Shown one piece after another: positions 10,346 through 20,948 of a stretch of DNA of 64,000 nt (position 1 is the stretch's first letter; each line of letters begins with the position of its first letter). Under the pieces are notes generated by a model. That model saw only the letters and a program-made list of their open reading frames with translations, had not been told where the DNA came from and made no database searches. Source of the DNA: Myotis daubentonii. Its lineage: Eukaryota > Chordata > Mammalia > Chiroptera > Vespertilionidae. The translations under genes were made by a program, and so were the position numbers. Location of the stretch: positions 87,370,641-87,434,640 of the forward strand of contig NC_081846.1 in assembly GCF_963259705.1 (NCBI RefSeq), read 5' to 3'.

Positions 10346-12487
10346 CCTCCCAGCCCTTGCTCTGGGGCAGCCTGGCCTCCCTGGGCAGCTCCTGCCTCCA
10401 TCGCACCTGCAGGCGTTGGCAGCCTGGGCTCCACTGCTGGGGACAGTCTGGCCACCTGGGAGGCTATTTTAGGGACCAGCCCCAGCCTTGTCCTAAAGGC
10501 ACAAAAATGTAACAGGGCAGTAGGCATATCCCAAAGACGAGGGGCCCTGAGCGCTATGGCAGCAGGAGGGCCCAGGGTTGGAACCTGTGCCCGTGCAGGG
10601 CCTGAGCCAGCCTCCCAAGGGCTGGGGAGCCTGCCCGCTCTGCAGGCTCTGCCCGCATCAGTGTGGCCGGGCTGGCTGCAGCCAGAAGGCCCCTTCCGGC
10701 ATGCTTCTGGTTACACTGGGCCACGTGGGGTAATTTCTCAGATGGGGCCGTGGCCATATAGCAGACACACGCCTCCTCCCAATCACTCAGTCACACTCAC
10801 CTCCGTGCTGTGGTGAAGGAATTCTGCACATGTGATTAAAGTCTGTTTACCTTAAATTAATCAAGGGGACCTTTTCCTGGGTGGGACTGCCTTCATTGAT
10901 TGGAAGCCTTTTGGAAGGACTTAGGCCTTCCCTGAGCCCACAGACTCCAAACTGCAGTGGGGGCCACAGCTGCTCTCCCTTCCTCCCCCTCCCACCCGCT
11001 CCCACTGCCTGGGACCACAGGCTGCGGCTGGTGTCTGTGGGGCCAGCTGCTCCTCATTGGCCCTTCCCGTCTGCCTGCCTCTGGATCTGGGGCATCTTAG
11101 CCCGCCCCCACGATGGGGTAAGCCGACACCTTGCAATAAACCCCTTAGCATAGATGCATTTCTGCTGTGAACTCTGATGAGACTCCAGCAAAGGCCCCGC
11201 CCTGCCCTGGCAGCAGCTGCCCTCAGGAACAGCACCTGCAGGTCTGGGAACTTGCTAGAAATGCAAATCCTCCGTCCAGAAACTCGGTTTGAGAACGCGT
11301 GTTCTGGGGAAACCTGGGTGTCTTGCCCTCTGTTTGTTTAGGTGCCCGGAGGGAAGAGTCTCACTGCCCACGTGGAACAGGGTGGAACGAGCCAGCTGGA
11401 CTGGCCAGCCAGGTGCACTCTGGGCCCTTCTTCCAATCCAGACGCAGCCCAGGGACCAGCCCAGCCTTGTCCTTAAAGCACAGACCGTAACAGAGCTCGG
11501 GCTCTGGCACTCAAATCCGACCGATGCCGTGTGACAGGTCCACCCGACGGCCCATGGCTCTCAGAACAAGGCTGTGGACCCCCAGGAAAAGCTCCATGTG
11601 ACGTGAACGCTGAGAAGGGATTTATCTGCTGAGATGGACTCTCCGTGGTCATCTGAGGACACACATTTTATGAATAACAAGGGCCTGGTGGCACTTGTTG
11701 ACAGGGGCTCCTCACAGCTCTGCCCCCGGGAAGAACTCTTAGCTCCCCCCACCCTCCCAGCCCCCGCACCCACTGCTGTCGCCATCTGCTCAACCCTGCA
11801 GGGCCTGGTCTCTCTTCCCACCAGCTGCCCGGTCCAACCAGAACCGCACGATTTGGTGCCTCGCTTACCTCGGAGGGGCCTCCGTGAGAACCTGGGGGGC
11901 TCTCTCGGTGAAGGGCGGCCTCCCGCTGTCTCCGAGGGACAGTGTAGGTGGCTCCCTGGACCTGTGTCTCCCAGGCTGCAGCTCTATTTTCCTCAGATAA
12001 CTGCCTTTTATTCTCCACTACAGCGGACCGTTACTTTTGTTCCACAAGGCCAAGCTCCCGGTGGCAGGATACAGCCCTGCATGGCCCTGCCTGCCTCGCT
12101 AGCTCTCCCTCGCCCCCCCAGTCACCCTGTCCTCTTAGAGCCCCAGCATGGAGCTCTTCTCCAGGCCTCCACACTCCGCTCCAGTCACTCTGCCCGAGGC
12201 TCCCACTGCTTTCCTCCCCTGGCACCCCGCCACCCTCCTGGGCACCCTCAGCCCAGGCAGCACCTCCCAGGCGGCTCCCACCGGGGCTTCTCCCAGCATC
12301 CTGTGCGTTTCCATTCCCCATGGCCTGGAATTACATATTTATGGCATGTTCCCATGTGTTCTGTATCTGTGGACCACTGGCTTCCCCATCAAGTCTAATG
12401 GTGAGCACGAGACTGTGTCTACTGGCTCACCGCCATCCTCCCGGGCCCAGTACAGATCCTAGCCCCCAGGAGGCCCTTTAAAAAAAC
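10346..12487. other. Unassigned GC-rich sequence with old LTR scraps
   Basis: No gene recognised. Positions 10815-10930 and about 11090-11180 loosely follow an old MaLR-type LTR ('ttaatcaaggggaccttttcctgggtggg' style, then 'gcaataaaccccttagc'). The segments 10471-10520 and 11451-11496 resemble each other (see separate entry). Confidence 0.45.
10471..10520 (+). repeat. Dispersed duplicate of 11451-11496
   Basis: AGGGACCAGCCCCAGCCTTG followed by TCCTAAAGGCAC and GTAACAGGGC matches 11451-11496, which reads AGGGACCAGCCCAGCCTTGT then CCTTAAAGCAC and GTAACAGAGC. I estimate about 80% similarity. It may be an unnamed old repeat or a local duplication. Confidence 0.5.
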
Positions 12488-12588
12488 AAGTTTTATTTTT
12501 TAAATATATTTTTATTGATATCAGAGCTGAAGGGAGAGGGAGATAGAAACATCAATGATAAGACAGAACCCTTGATCAGCTGCCTCCT

Positions 12589-12604
12589 GCACGCCCCCTA
12601 CTGG
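12589..12604 (-). promoter_or_regulatory. CTCF-like motif in the outer Ves body
   Basis: Read on the minus strand CCAGTAGGGGGCGTGC fits 13 of 14 positions of the recalled core CCASYAGRKGGCRS; the last position is T. The same motif is at 12815-12830 in the inner copy. In the Ves copy at 25860-26077 it has decayed to CCAGTAGGAGGTGTG. Confidence 0.4.
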
Positions 12605-12693
12605 GGATCAAGCCTGCAACCCAGGCATGTAAGTGCTCTTGACCGGAATCGAACCCAGGACTTTTCAGCTGCAGGCTGATGCTCTACCCACTT

Positions 12694-12931
12694 CTTTTTG
12701 TTTTGTTTTTTAACATTTTTAAAATATATTTTATTGATTTTATACAGAGAGGAAGGGAGAGGGATAGAGAGTTAGAAACATCAATGAGAGAGAAACATTG
12801 ATCAGCTGCCTCCTGCACGCCCCCTACTGGGGATGTAACCGAAACCAAGGCACATGCCCTTCACCAGAATCGAACCTGGGACCCTTCAGTCCTCAGGCCG
12901 ATGCTCTATCCACCAAGCCACACAGGTTAGG
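12694..12931 (-). mobile_element. Ves SINE (inner), full-length
   Basis: A complete Ves SINE in the minus orientation: T-rich tail, ATATTTTATTGATTTTATAC, CAGAGAGGAAGGGAGAGGG, ACATCAATGAGAGAGAAACA, then the tRNA-like head ending CACACAGGTTAGG. A 13-bp target duplication GCTCTACCCACTT brackets it exactly (12681-12693 and 12932-12944). It is therefore an L1-type retroposition into the head of the outer Ves. Confidence 0.95.
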
Positions 12932-12944
12932 GCTCTACCCACTT

Positions 12945-13732
12945 TTTGATAAAAGTTTGGTAAATAAATAAATGTTCCCAAGTGAGTCGCTCAGCATCTC
13001 TGAGACTCCGTCCTTTAGAAGAGTGATGGGACTCATGGCATCCCCCTGCAGGGCCACCGTGAGGACTCAGTGAGATGGACAGTCCCCGGCCTGCCGTGTG
13101 ACCTGCAGCGGCGCTCAAGTGTGACAGGCCGTGCGTGGGCATTTGACCCTTGCTCGACAGTCTCCGCTGCGACTGGACGTGCCCCTCCCCTGCCAGCCTC
13201 CAGCTCCCTCATTGTCTGCTCCCCCTCTGTCTCCACCACTTGTCATCAGCTGCTCAGGCACAGGCTGTCCCTGCACCTCATCTTTGTCCCCTTCGCGGGA
13301 CAAGGAAGGCAGGGAAGGAGGCCTGAGCCAGGGTGGAGAGTCAGCCTGCCCTGCGGGACCCTGATGTGGAAGCTGTGCCTCGGACGTGCCCCCACCTGTG
13401 GCCAGAGCGGGGCTTCCATTCCAGCTGTAGGTTAAGGTGTGTGTGGGGGGGTGGGCATAGCTCTGGGCGCTTTCATTTTCTCACTGGCGCCAGGAGACTC
13501 CCTGCCCGAGGATAGGCCACCTCAGGAAGAGGTGCAGGTGCCCGGTACAAATGCAGAAGTGCCTGCAAGCAGGCAAGGGAGGGGGAGGGCACCCAACGTG
13601 AGGGCGAGGGCACAAGGGGCTGGTAGGGCACCGCCCACCCTGCACTCAGCAGACACCTCCCACTCCCTGCCTGCCGTGACCCCCCCCCCCCCCCCCGGGT
13701 CTCCTGAAGGCTGCAAGGGAAAGGCTCTCAAC
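12945..13732. other. Unassigned sequence with a (C)n run
   Basis: GC-rich, no exon or named repeat recognised. A poly-C run lies at about 13680-13697. Confidence 0.5.
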
Positions 13733-13905
13733 TTTTTAAAATTTATTTTTATTGCAATTGCAGAGTTAATGACACATAAATGTCAGGTGCACCACATTAT
13801 AATGTGTGCTCACCACCAAAAGTCCAATTTCCATTTGTCACCACACAGTTGACCCCTTTACCCATCTCGCCCTCCCCCGCCCTCTGCCCCTCTAGTGCCC
13901 AGCAC
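13733..13905 (-). mobile_element. L1 3' UTR end, reverse strand
   Basis: The plus strand begins with a T-rich stretch (TTTTTAAAATTTATTTTTAT). It continues with a GACACATAAATGTCAGGTGC phrase, then GTGTGCTCACCACC and a C-rich end. This is the reverse complement of a typical mammalian L1 3' UTR, with the G-rich tract followed by the terminal segment and the poly(A). It is 5'-truncated. Confidence 0.6.
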
Positions 13906-14239
13906 GCTCTACTCCTGATGCTTCTGCCCGTGGCCTGCAGAGAGGGAGGCCTGCGCGGCAGGCCGGTCTGCCCGCAGCCCTGGAAGCCTCCTGGGAGACG
14001 GCGGCAAACGCTGCTGGCCCTGAGGCTCGCTGGCTTCTGGCGGCCCTGAGGCCTTGGCAGGTGGGTGGGGAGAGGGGCTTAGAAGCCTGGCCTCCCCTGC
14101 AGCCTGGGACGGCACCACTGCTGCTCACGTTAGAGAGAGCGTGGCAGCCCTTCGCCGAGGAGAGGGTGGAAAAAGCCAGATGGAAAACCCTGCCTTGGCC
14201 AATTAATAAGAGCAGCAGGAAAAGCCCTAAATTGGTTTC
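13906..14239. other. Unassigned GC-rich sequence
   Basis: Nothing recognised beyond short overlapping frames without recognisable domains. Confidence 0.5.
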
Positions 14240-14590
14240 TTAACAACCACTCTCTGTTCCCAGGTCCGCGGGAAGGCCGCAAAAATGTATCCCACGTGAA
14301 GGAAAGTTGAAGTGTGCCCGAAAGTTCGTCAATACTTTTCTGCCTCCCTCGCCAGGCCCCTGGCTGAAGCTGCTAGAACAAGCCTCCCTGTTTAATCCAG
14401 GTAATTTGATCCGGCAATAATCATTATAAATATTCATGGGCTTGCCTTAACATTAGGATAACATCTGTTTTCAAATATCTGCAATCTGTTTTCAATGCTT
14501 CAGTAAAATGTAAATTAGCTATAACTAATACAATCAGGCACTAATGGGGATAATGATAATGAAAGGCGCCCATTAGGGCAGGAGTCCAGC
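14240..14590. promoter_or_regulatory. AT-rich candidate conserved noncoding element
   Basis: A transposon-free stretch with many TAAT/ATTA cores (GTAATTTGATCC, AATCATTATAAATATTCATG, AAATTAGCTATAACTAATAC, GGCACTAATGGGGATAATGA) embedded in a GC-rich neighbourhood. It is consistent with a developmental enhancer. That is inferred from composition only. Confidence 0.35.
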
Positions 14591-14959
14591 TCCGTCTCAA
14601 CGGCCAGTTTTCTGGAGTTCTCCAGAACCCTGCTTTCCGCCACCAAACTTTCCTCGAGGACTGAGGCCTTGACAGCTTCTGCCGTCCTCCAAGCACCTCC
14701 CCAGCAAGCATGTCACCTGCCAGGCCCACTTCGTGCCTCACCCTCTCCCCAGGGTGCACACAGATCTTCCCAGAGGTCAGGTCCCCTGGGCAGGTCCACG
14801 CATGGGGCCCTCCCCTTCCTGCAGAACCAGGGCCAGCTCTGGGCCTGCAGACCAGCCCTGCGCTGCTGCCACCTCCCCTGCCCCAGCTCACCCGCCCCAG
14901 TTCTCAAGGGCCCCAAACACTCCTTTAATTGTCCTTTGCTGCTCAGGTATCGGCACTCT
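14591..14959. other. Unassigned GC-rich sequence
   Basis: No gene or named repeat recognised. Confidence 0.5.
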
Positions 14960-15480
14960 ACAGAGAACACCCCCAACATGGCAACAAAAAGACAAACGGG
15001 CCAATTATAAAAGGAACTGGAGGCATGAACAGGGCATTCACAGAAGAAATATTAAGAGCCAATAATTTCACTCTTCCTGGCCGTAATTAAAAACAAATTG
15101 AAGCAAGGATGGACAATAAATAATACTATGATTTTATGTTGCTGGGCAAAATGGTGAAGTTTCAAAAACAATTTGTGCAACATACTACTCTTATTTATTT
15201 AAAAATGTATACATATGTGTAAAAACTCTGGGGGAAATACAGATACAAATGCATTTCTTTAGAAATGCAACTCGTAACCAAATTGTTAAAGGTTACCTTG
15301 AGACACAGGATTGGAGAAGGTGCCTTTGATTATTGGAATTTGTCATGGAAACATGTGTTATAGTGTGTGTTCTTAGCGCACACACACACTTATTAGTGCC
15401 AAAGGGGAAAAATAGTAATTGTATAGGGGACAAATCTGGAGAATAACACCTTAGCCAAGTAATGGAACTGAGTGTCCCCA
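14960..15480 (+). mobile_element. Degenerate L1 ORF2 3' part
   Basis: The phrases AACAAAAAGACAAACGGGCC, AATTATAAAAGGAACTGGAGG and GAAATATTAAGAGCCAATAA mirror the L1 ORF2 C-terminal nucleotide text for 'caacccaattaaaaaatgggcaaagg ... gatatccaaatggccaat'. Frames are destroyed. Downstream text is too diverged to place exactly. Confidence 0.5.
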
Positions 15481-15885
15481 CCAATCGGACAAACGGACAT
15501 CACCTATGGGTGCACAGAGGGGACACAGTTCCCCTGGGAGATCCCTGACAGGATGCAGAGTCTGGGCTGAACCCTGGGAGGCATCAGGCCAGGTCACAGG
15601 ACATTCTACACAATAACTGGCCTGTGCCCTTCAGAGATGACAAGGTCACGAAATACAAAGGCAGGCTCAGAACTGGCCCAGGCTAAAGCAGACTAAAGGG
15701 ATGGGACACATGATCCTTGGTTTTCGTTTGCTTTAAGGGACATTATTGGGAGAATGGTGGAATCTGAATGAGCTCTGTGGACTAGATAACAATATTCTAT
15801 CCATGTTAATTTCCTAATTTTGTTAATGGTACTGTGATTATGCAAATGAGCATTCTTGCTTCTTTTAGGAATATGCATGATGGAT
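15481..15885 (+). mobile_element. Ancient L1M-type 3' UTR
   Basis: The same old family as 56490-56935: a CTGGCCTGTGCCCTTCAGAG block, then GACATTATTGGGAGAATGG, TAGATAACAATATTCTATCC, GTTAATTTCCTAATTTTG and GTACTGTGATTATGCAAATG. The element's GA-containing section is replaced by the large microsatellite that follows. Confidence 0.6.
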
Positions 15886-16004
15886 GGAGAGAGAGAGAGA
15901 AGGAGAGAGAGAGAGAGAAGGAGAGAGAGAGAGAGAAGGAGAGAGAGGAGGAGAGAGAGGAGGAGAGAGAGAGAGGAGGAGAGAGAGGAGGAGAGAGAGA
16001 GAGA

Positions 16005-16053
<49 letters not shown>

Positions 16054-16066
16054 AGAGAGAGAGAAG

Positions 16067-16123
<57 letters not shown>
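15886..16123 (+). repeat. (GA)n/(GGAGA)n purine tract
   Basis: About 240 bp of almost pure purine on the plus strand: GAGAGA runs punctuated by AGG and GGAGG. The strand is polypurine with mirror symmetry, so it could form a triplex (H-DNA). The long Arg/Glu frames on + and Ser/Leu frames on - are artefacts of this repeat. Confidence 0.97.
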
Positions 16124-18989
16124 CGCACCTTAGTGCCAGGGAGGAGAGCAGAGGTCGCCATGCAAGGCCACCCAAAGTGCAGGGTGCACACGGGACCCCA
16201 GTGGAGCAGGTGCGATGGTCCCTCCGCTCAGTGAGAACCTGGAGGAGAAGGTGAGGACGCCCAGAGGAGAAGAGGTGGAGAGAGAACTGAAGGGAGTGTG
16301 GGCACAGAGAGAGAGGAGGGCTGGGAGAGGGGGCTTCTGAGGGACGGTCCACGCCCAGCCCAGGAGCTCGAGGAGAGCAGCTTGTACACTGTGCAGCCCA
16401 AGGCAAAGGTCAGAGCTTAGGGCAGTTCGCTCCGTCATCCGGAAATACCGCTGAGCGCTTTCCTTGGGGATGCACAAGGCAGCACCCGGAACGGGCAGAA
16501 GAGCAGGACAGCACCTGACCCTCCTCAGGGAGGATGACCACCAGCCATTACCTCACCCTCACCCCATGCAGGAGGCTACAGCTATCCTCGAAAGACAAGA
16601 AAAAGAGGACCCCCCCCAACCCTGCACCAACGCCCCGGCCACACAGGGGGTGGTGAGGGGACATTTGGGCACATGAGCTTGACCCCATGGGTGTGAAGGT
16701 CCCACGGTGTCTGGAAAACAATAGTGCCTGGGAAATCATTGTTTCGTTGGGTTGTTTGGGAAGGGTTTGTGGCACTGGAGCTAGAGTTTCCAGGGTGAAA
16801 GGAGGAATCTTCCTTCGTTTCCCCCTTGTTGAGAAGACTGTCATCACCTGGCCTGCTCCCCCCAGGTATGCTTCCTCCCTGTGCTGCAGGCGTCAGCCCA
16901 CTGAGGGCCCCTCCCGCTATGTTGGTCAGTGGGGACCATGCACAGGAGGGGACAGGGCCACAGAGCCCTGACTGTATGCCCTGTCCAAGGCAATAATGCC
17001 CCTGGGTGGGGCAGAGCCACTTAGGGGCATGGGGCCCTTTTATTGCCTGGCGCTGTCTGAGAAACACTCCTGCTCCATAAATCTTCTTTTAAAGCTTATA
17101 AAGAAGCACTGCAGCCAGAGAGAGTCAGCAATCCAGGAGCTGGGCCTATCACTGAAAAGCAACAACCAAAACACTTGTGCAGCCCAGGTGCTGGGCTCGT
17201 AAGACAGGTGCCGGTGCCAAAGGAATGCGGTTTACTCGGGTGCTGCTCTGGGAGTATGGTGGACACCCCCTCAAAGACCAGCTCCCTCTTCCTATTAAAG
17301 CCCATGCTTCTTATAGGGATAAGGAGGAATGGGGGTTTTCTATCCAATTATCTTGCTAGCTTTCCTGCACCCCGAGGCCCTGTCCTTTTATCTTTCTAGC
17401 TTTTGGTGCACTCAGTGTAAGAACCTCCTCCTGTGCCATTTTGGCCAATGGGAAGACTTCCCCCATGCATCCTGACTGTCTAAGGTAGTGGGATTGTGGG
17501 GGGAGGCACTAGGACCCACCATCAGGAAGCCTGCAGATTTTGCGGCCCTCAGCTTACCTCCTACCTGGACAGGGCCCGTGCACATCCAGGGGAGCCAGTT
17601 GGAGTCTGCAGGGCACCCTTGGACCCAATGCACCCCCATCCTCTGTGAAGCCCCCGTGTGGCCTACCCCTCTGAAGTGGCCACCCAGGCACATGCCCAGA
17701 CTGACAGCTGCCTACAGTAACAGACCCATTTCAGGGAGAGCCGTGTCTGTTACACAGATGCTGACTCTCTGTGCCTGGGTTTAACCTCTGGACAATGGGG
17801 ACTAAACATAAATAACTGCTCAACTCATCCGACAGCACTGCCAGGAGGATTCTGAAAGACCACAGCATCCCAGTGTCAGGATGGCTTCCAGGCCCACCTT
17901 TCCAGCCACATCAAAGTCAACTGTGTGGTCTGTTGTTGACTCTAGACTCCAGGTGAGGGATCTGAGATTCATGCCAGTCACAGGATTCCCATGCCATGGT
18001 GACCCACTGGTTGGTGCTCTGGTCACCTGGAGCCCTCAGGCCGTGAACCTGACTCCCGGGGTGGGACAGTGCTGTCCTCCTTAACGAGTAAGAAGTAGAC
18101 AGGAGTGGCGGGGCCTGAGCACGTTGAGCCACACCTGGCAGCACAACTGGGAGCGCGAACATTTGGTTTTAGGGGGAGAATCGGGCTCCCCCTGCCTTTC
18201 CATTTTCACTTTGGGGGGGCTCTCTGGCCCCCTCCGAACAGGACTGCCTGAGAGCCACGTGTGCTGGAGCCACAGACACTGGGCAAGTGGTTTCATTCGG
18301 ACCAGCTTTCCCCGCTGGAGAGTACTGTGTCTGACTGTGGGCATCCTTTCTCGGCACCCCCTCAGGGCACTACAAGTCACCACCTGGAAAAGGGCTGAGC
18401 AAGCAGGAGGTGGAGGCCATTGCTAACATTTTTAGTCACTAAGGATATGTTTTTAAATGGTAGAAAGAAATGATGCAGTGAACCCTCACTGTAAGAATTA
18501 CCAGCATGTCACGTGGTACATAGACCCAAGTCAGTCACGTTACCTGAATGTCCTATAACGTCAGCCTTTGGTTTATATTTAGGTACAGGGTGAATGAAAT
18601 ATAACTCCTCTATCTAAACTTAACTCCTATTTAGGGCCCCTGTGCCACTGCTGAGGTAAACTTGAATTGAGCCATTCAGAATTCTCTGCCTCCTCCCGGG
18701 GGGCACGGAGTCACCACTGGCCCCCTCAGGCCTTGGCAGGGACAGCCTTACTCTGACGGGTGTGTTTCCAGGCTAGCCCGGGCCCAGCCTCTTCAATCCC
18801 CTCCCACAGCCGTTGCCTGTCCCTCTCAACACCAGGAAATGCGCTGCTCCCTTGTCACCTGGGCCCAGAACACTTCTGTGGGCTCACGCCAGGCCCCTCT
18901 ACCTGTGCTGACCTCCTGAGTAGATGCTTCTCTGGAGTCTTGCCAGCCTCCGGGAGCTCGGCCTGGGGAAGGAGCCCTGGTGGTCATGA
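16124..18989. other. Unassigned sequence
   Basis: No gene recognised. A weak MIR-like stretch lies around 17750-17860. At 16978-17052 there is an imperfect inverted repeat (GGCAATAATGCCCCT facing AGGGGCA and TTTATTGCC). A near-duplicate 'taactcct' phrase occurs near 18602-18640. Confidence 0.45.
17750..17860 (+). repeat. MIR SINE fragment
   Basis: The order of phrases (CTCTCTGTGCCTGGGTTTAA, CCTCTGGACAATGGGGACTA, then GGAGGATTCTGAAAGA) follows the MIR 'cctctgtgcctcagtttcctcatctgtaaaatgggga ... aggattaaatga' layout. It is diverged. Confidence 0.5.
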
Positions 18990-19370
18990 GCTCTGCAGGC
19001 CCAACATTTCCGGCTCACACTCCAGCCACGGGAGGGTTGTACTTCTCTACCCCCTTGACATTAGATGCACCTTGTTTGGGCCAATTAAAAGTGGGAGGTG
19101 ACAAGGGCATCTCTGGCAGAAGCTTAAAAAGCCAGTCTGCAATTTGTCACACTCCTTTTCCTCTGCGGTGGAGACTAAGGTTATGCTTTGGGTGGTGGAT
19201 ACTCTATCAGCTTGGGTCCCCACAGTGAGCAGATATGAATGGGGGCTCCCAGTTTACCCACAATGGATGTGGAGTGACAGTGAGAAATTAACCTCATTTG
19301 TTAAGCCCATGAGATTGGGGTTGTTCGTTACTGCAGCAAAACCTACCCATCCTGACTGCTACAGAGACAC
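18990..19370 (+). mobile_element. Ancient MaLR-like LTR relic
   Basis: The right part (GCCCATGAGATTGGGGTTGT, TCGTTACTGCAGCAAAACCT, ACCCATCCTGACTGCTACAG) matches the typical 3' end of mammalian MaLR-type LTRs ('ttgttacagcagcataacctagcctatcctgactaatacag'). The left part is poorly defined. Confidence 0.45.
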
Positions 19371-19620
19371 AGATTTCCTCTGCTCTTGACCTTTCAAACC
19401 AACCCACAGTCTTACTTGTCAGTTTTCCCTTGCTGGCCTATTGCCAATCCCTGTAACACTAGACTCTTGAAACTTAAAAAGCAAAAAAAAAAGTCTCATA
19501 TTCTCTACTATTCTGCTGTTATTCTGTGAGGAAACAAAGCAAGCTTCTTGGGGATAAGAGGGAGAGAAAGGCCAGGAGTGACAGTGGGTGGGGAACGGGC
19601 AATGGATGGAATGGGAATAG

Positions 19621-20065
19621 AGAATGTCGTAGGCTCAAGAACAGCCCCCCAAAGATGCCCATGTCCTAGCCTCCGGAACCTGTGACTATGTTGCCTTAGT
19701 AGAAGGGTCTTTGCAGCTGTGATTAGGTTAGGGGTTTGAGACAGGGAGGTTCTCCTGGGTCACCTGGGTGTGCCCAATGCAGTCACTCGGGTTCTGGAAG
19801 AGGGAGGCGGGAGTGTCGAGGGCAGAGGAGGAGTTGTGATGACAGGAGCAGAGGTCCCAGGAATGGGTTTTCTGATTAGAAGCGCTGACATGGGGTTAGA
19901 AGACAGACGGGAGTGGAGGTCACCTCCCTACAGCCAGTGGCGAACAGAAAAGACCCGCTCCCGCCTCCCGCTTCATCGAGCTGAGAGGAGGCTGCAGCAG
20001 CAGCTGGATTCGGGGCTTTGGTGTCCGGCCGCCAGCTTCATGGGCACGAGGCAGCTGTCTCTGTG
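19621..20065 (+). mobile_element. Ancient MaLR-like LTR relic
   Basis: Phrases in order: CAGCCCCCCAAAGATGCCCA, CCTAGCCTCCGGAACCTGTG, ACTATGTTGCCTTAGTAGA, CTTTGCAGCTGTGATTAGG, TCTCCTGGGTCACCTGGGTG, then GTTGTGATGACAGGAGCAGA. This is the well-known layout of an old mammalian LTR. The 3' boundary is uncertain. Confidence 0.6.
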
Positions 20066-20510
20066 AGCAGTGTGCAGGCAGTAGGGGCAGCGGCAGCCCC
20101 TGGTTTGGCCTCCTGGTCCCGGGCCTCAGTTACGGCAATGTGGTTACAGCAGTTACAGCAATGTGGTCCTGGAATTCAACTCCTGTTCTGCTGTGCTGGT
20201 AGCCACCCCTGGAGACCGCGGCATCCTGCTCACCTATCCATACAATCTCACCTGCCTGTTCACACTGCCATAGCGTTTCCTCCGGATTCACACGTGCTTC
20301 ACTCTCCATCCATGACTCAATTGTTACACATGTTTCACTCTCCATCCATGACTAATCGCTCCAGTGCAGTCCACTGTGGTTTCCTCCCAAAGAGCAGCGA
20401 TTGCTGGAAAACCATGTCCCAGTAAGCTCACCGTTACCTCCTCGGCAATCTCCTCATAGTATCATTGCCAAGAGCCACTGCCCACTGGTCCCCAAATATT
20501 TATTGGACAC

Positions 20511-20948
20511 TGTTGTGGAATGAATAGTGACCACATCAAAAATAAAGAGATGTTGAAGCCCTTACCCCCAATACCTCAAACTATGACCTCACTGAGGACG
20601 TAATTGGTTAAGATGAGGTGACACTGGAGCAGGGTGGCTCCCTAATCCACTGGGACCAGTGTCCTTGTAAGAAGATGGTCATGAAGACAAACACACAGGA
20701 AGATGCCATGTGAAACAGAGGCGGTGTTGGAGTGATGACGCTGCAAGCCAAGGACACCAGGCGTTGTCAGCAGCCACCAGAAGCTGGTGGAGGCAAGGAA
20801 GGGCTCCCGGAGGATTTCAGAAGGACATGGCCCTACGGACACTTTGATCTTGGACTTCCCGCCTTTGGAACCGGAAAGCAATGCGTTTCTGTTGTTTTAA
20901 CCACCTAATGTATGGTCTGTGCTACAGCAGCCCCGGCAAACTCATACA
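20511..20948 (+). mobile_element. Ancient MaLR/ERVL-like solo LTR
   Basis: It starts TGTTGTGGAATGAATAG and ends AACTCATACA, the TG...CA layout. Internal landmarks are CTTACCCCCAATACCTCAAA, GGTTAAGATGAGGTGACACT, GTGTCCTTGTAAGAAGATG, CACACAGGAAGATGCCATGT, TTGGAGTGATGACGCTGCAA and TTTCTGTTGTTTTAACCAC. It sits inside an older L2-like repeat: TATTTATTGG on the left, CTGCTTTGCACCAGGCC on the right. There are no viral genes. Confidence 0.65.

Larger units (their letters stand above)
12490..12944 (-). mobile_element. Ves SINE (outer), interrupted by a younger Ves
   Basis: Vesper-bat tRNA-derived SINE on the minus strand. The plus strand shows the T-rich tail first, then the body (ACATCAATGATAAGACAG, CAGCTGCCTCCTGCACGCC) and the tRNA-like head with the pol III B-box area (GAATCGAACCC on +). 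The head is cut at GCTCTACCCACTT (12681-12693), which recurs after the inner SINE (12932-12944). The last part of the head is missing or diverged. Confidence 0.9.

Noticed and set aside
9823..10527. 234-residue frame with a 16-residue repeat
   Set aside because: The 48-bp minisatellite is a multiple of three and stop-free on both strands, so long repeat frames appear in several phases. There is no domain or splice evidence.
15693..16406. Ser/Leu-rich and Arg/Glu-rich frames
   Set aside because: Products of the (GA)n tract; both strands and all phases are open.
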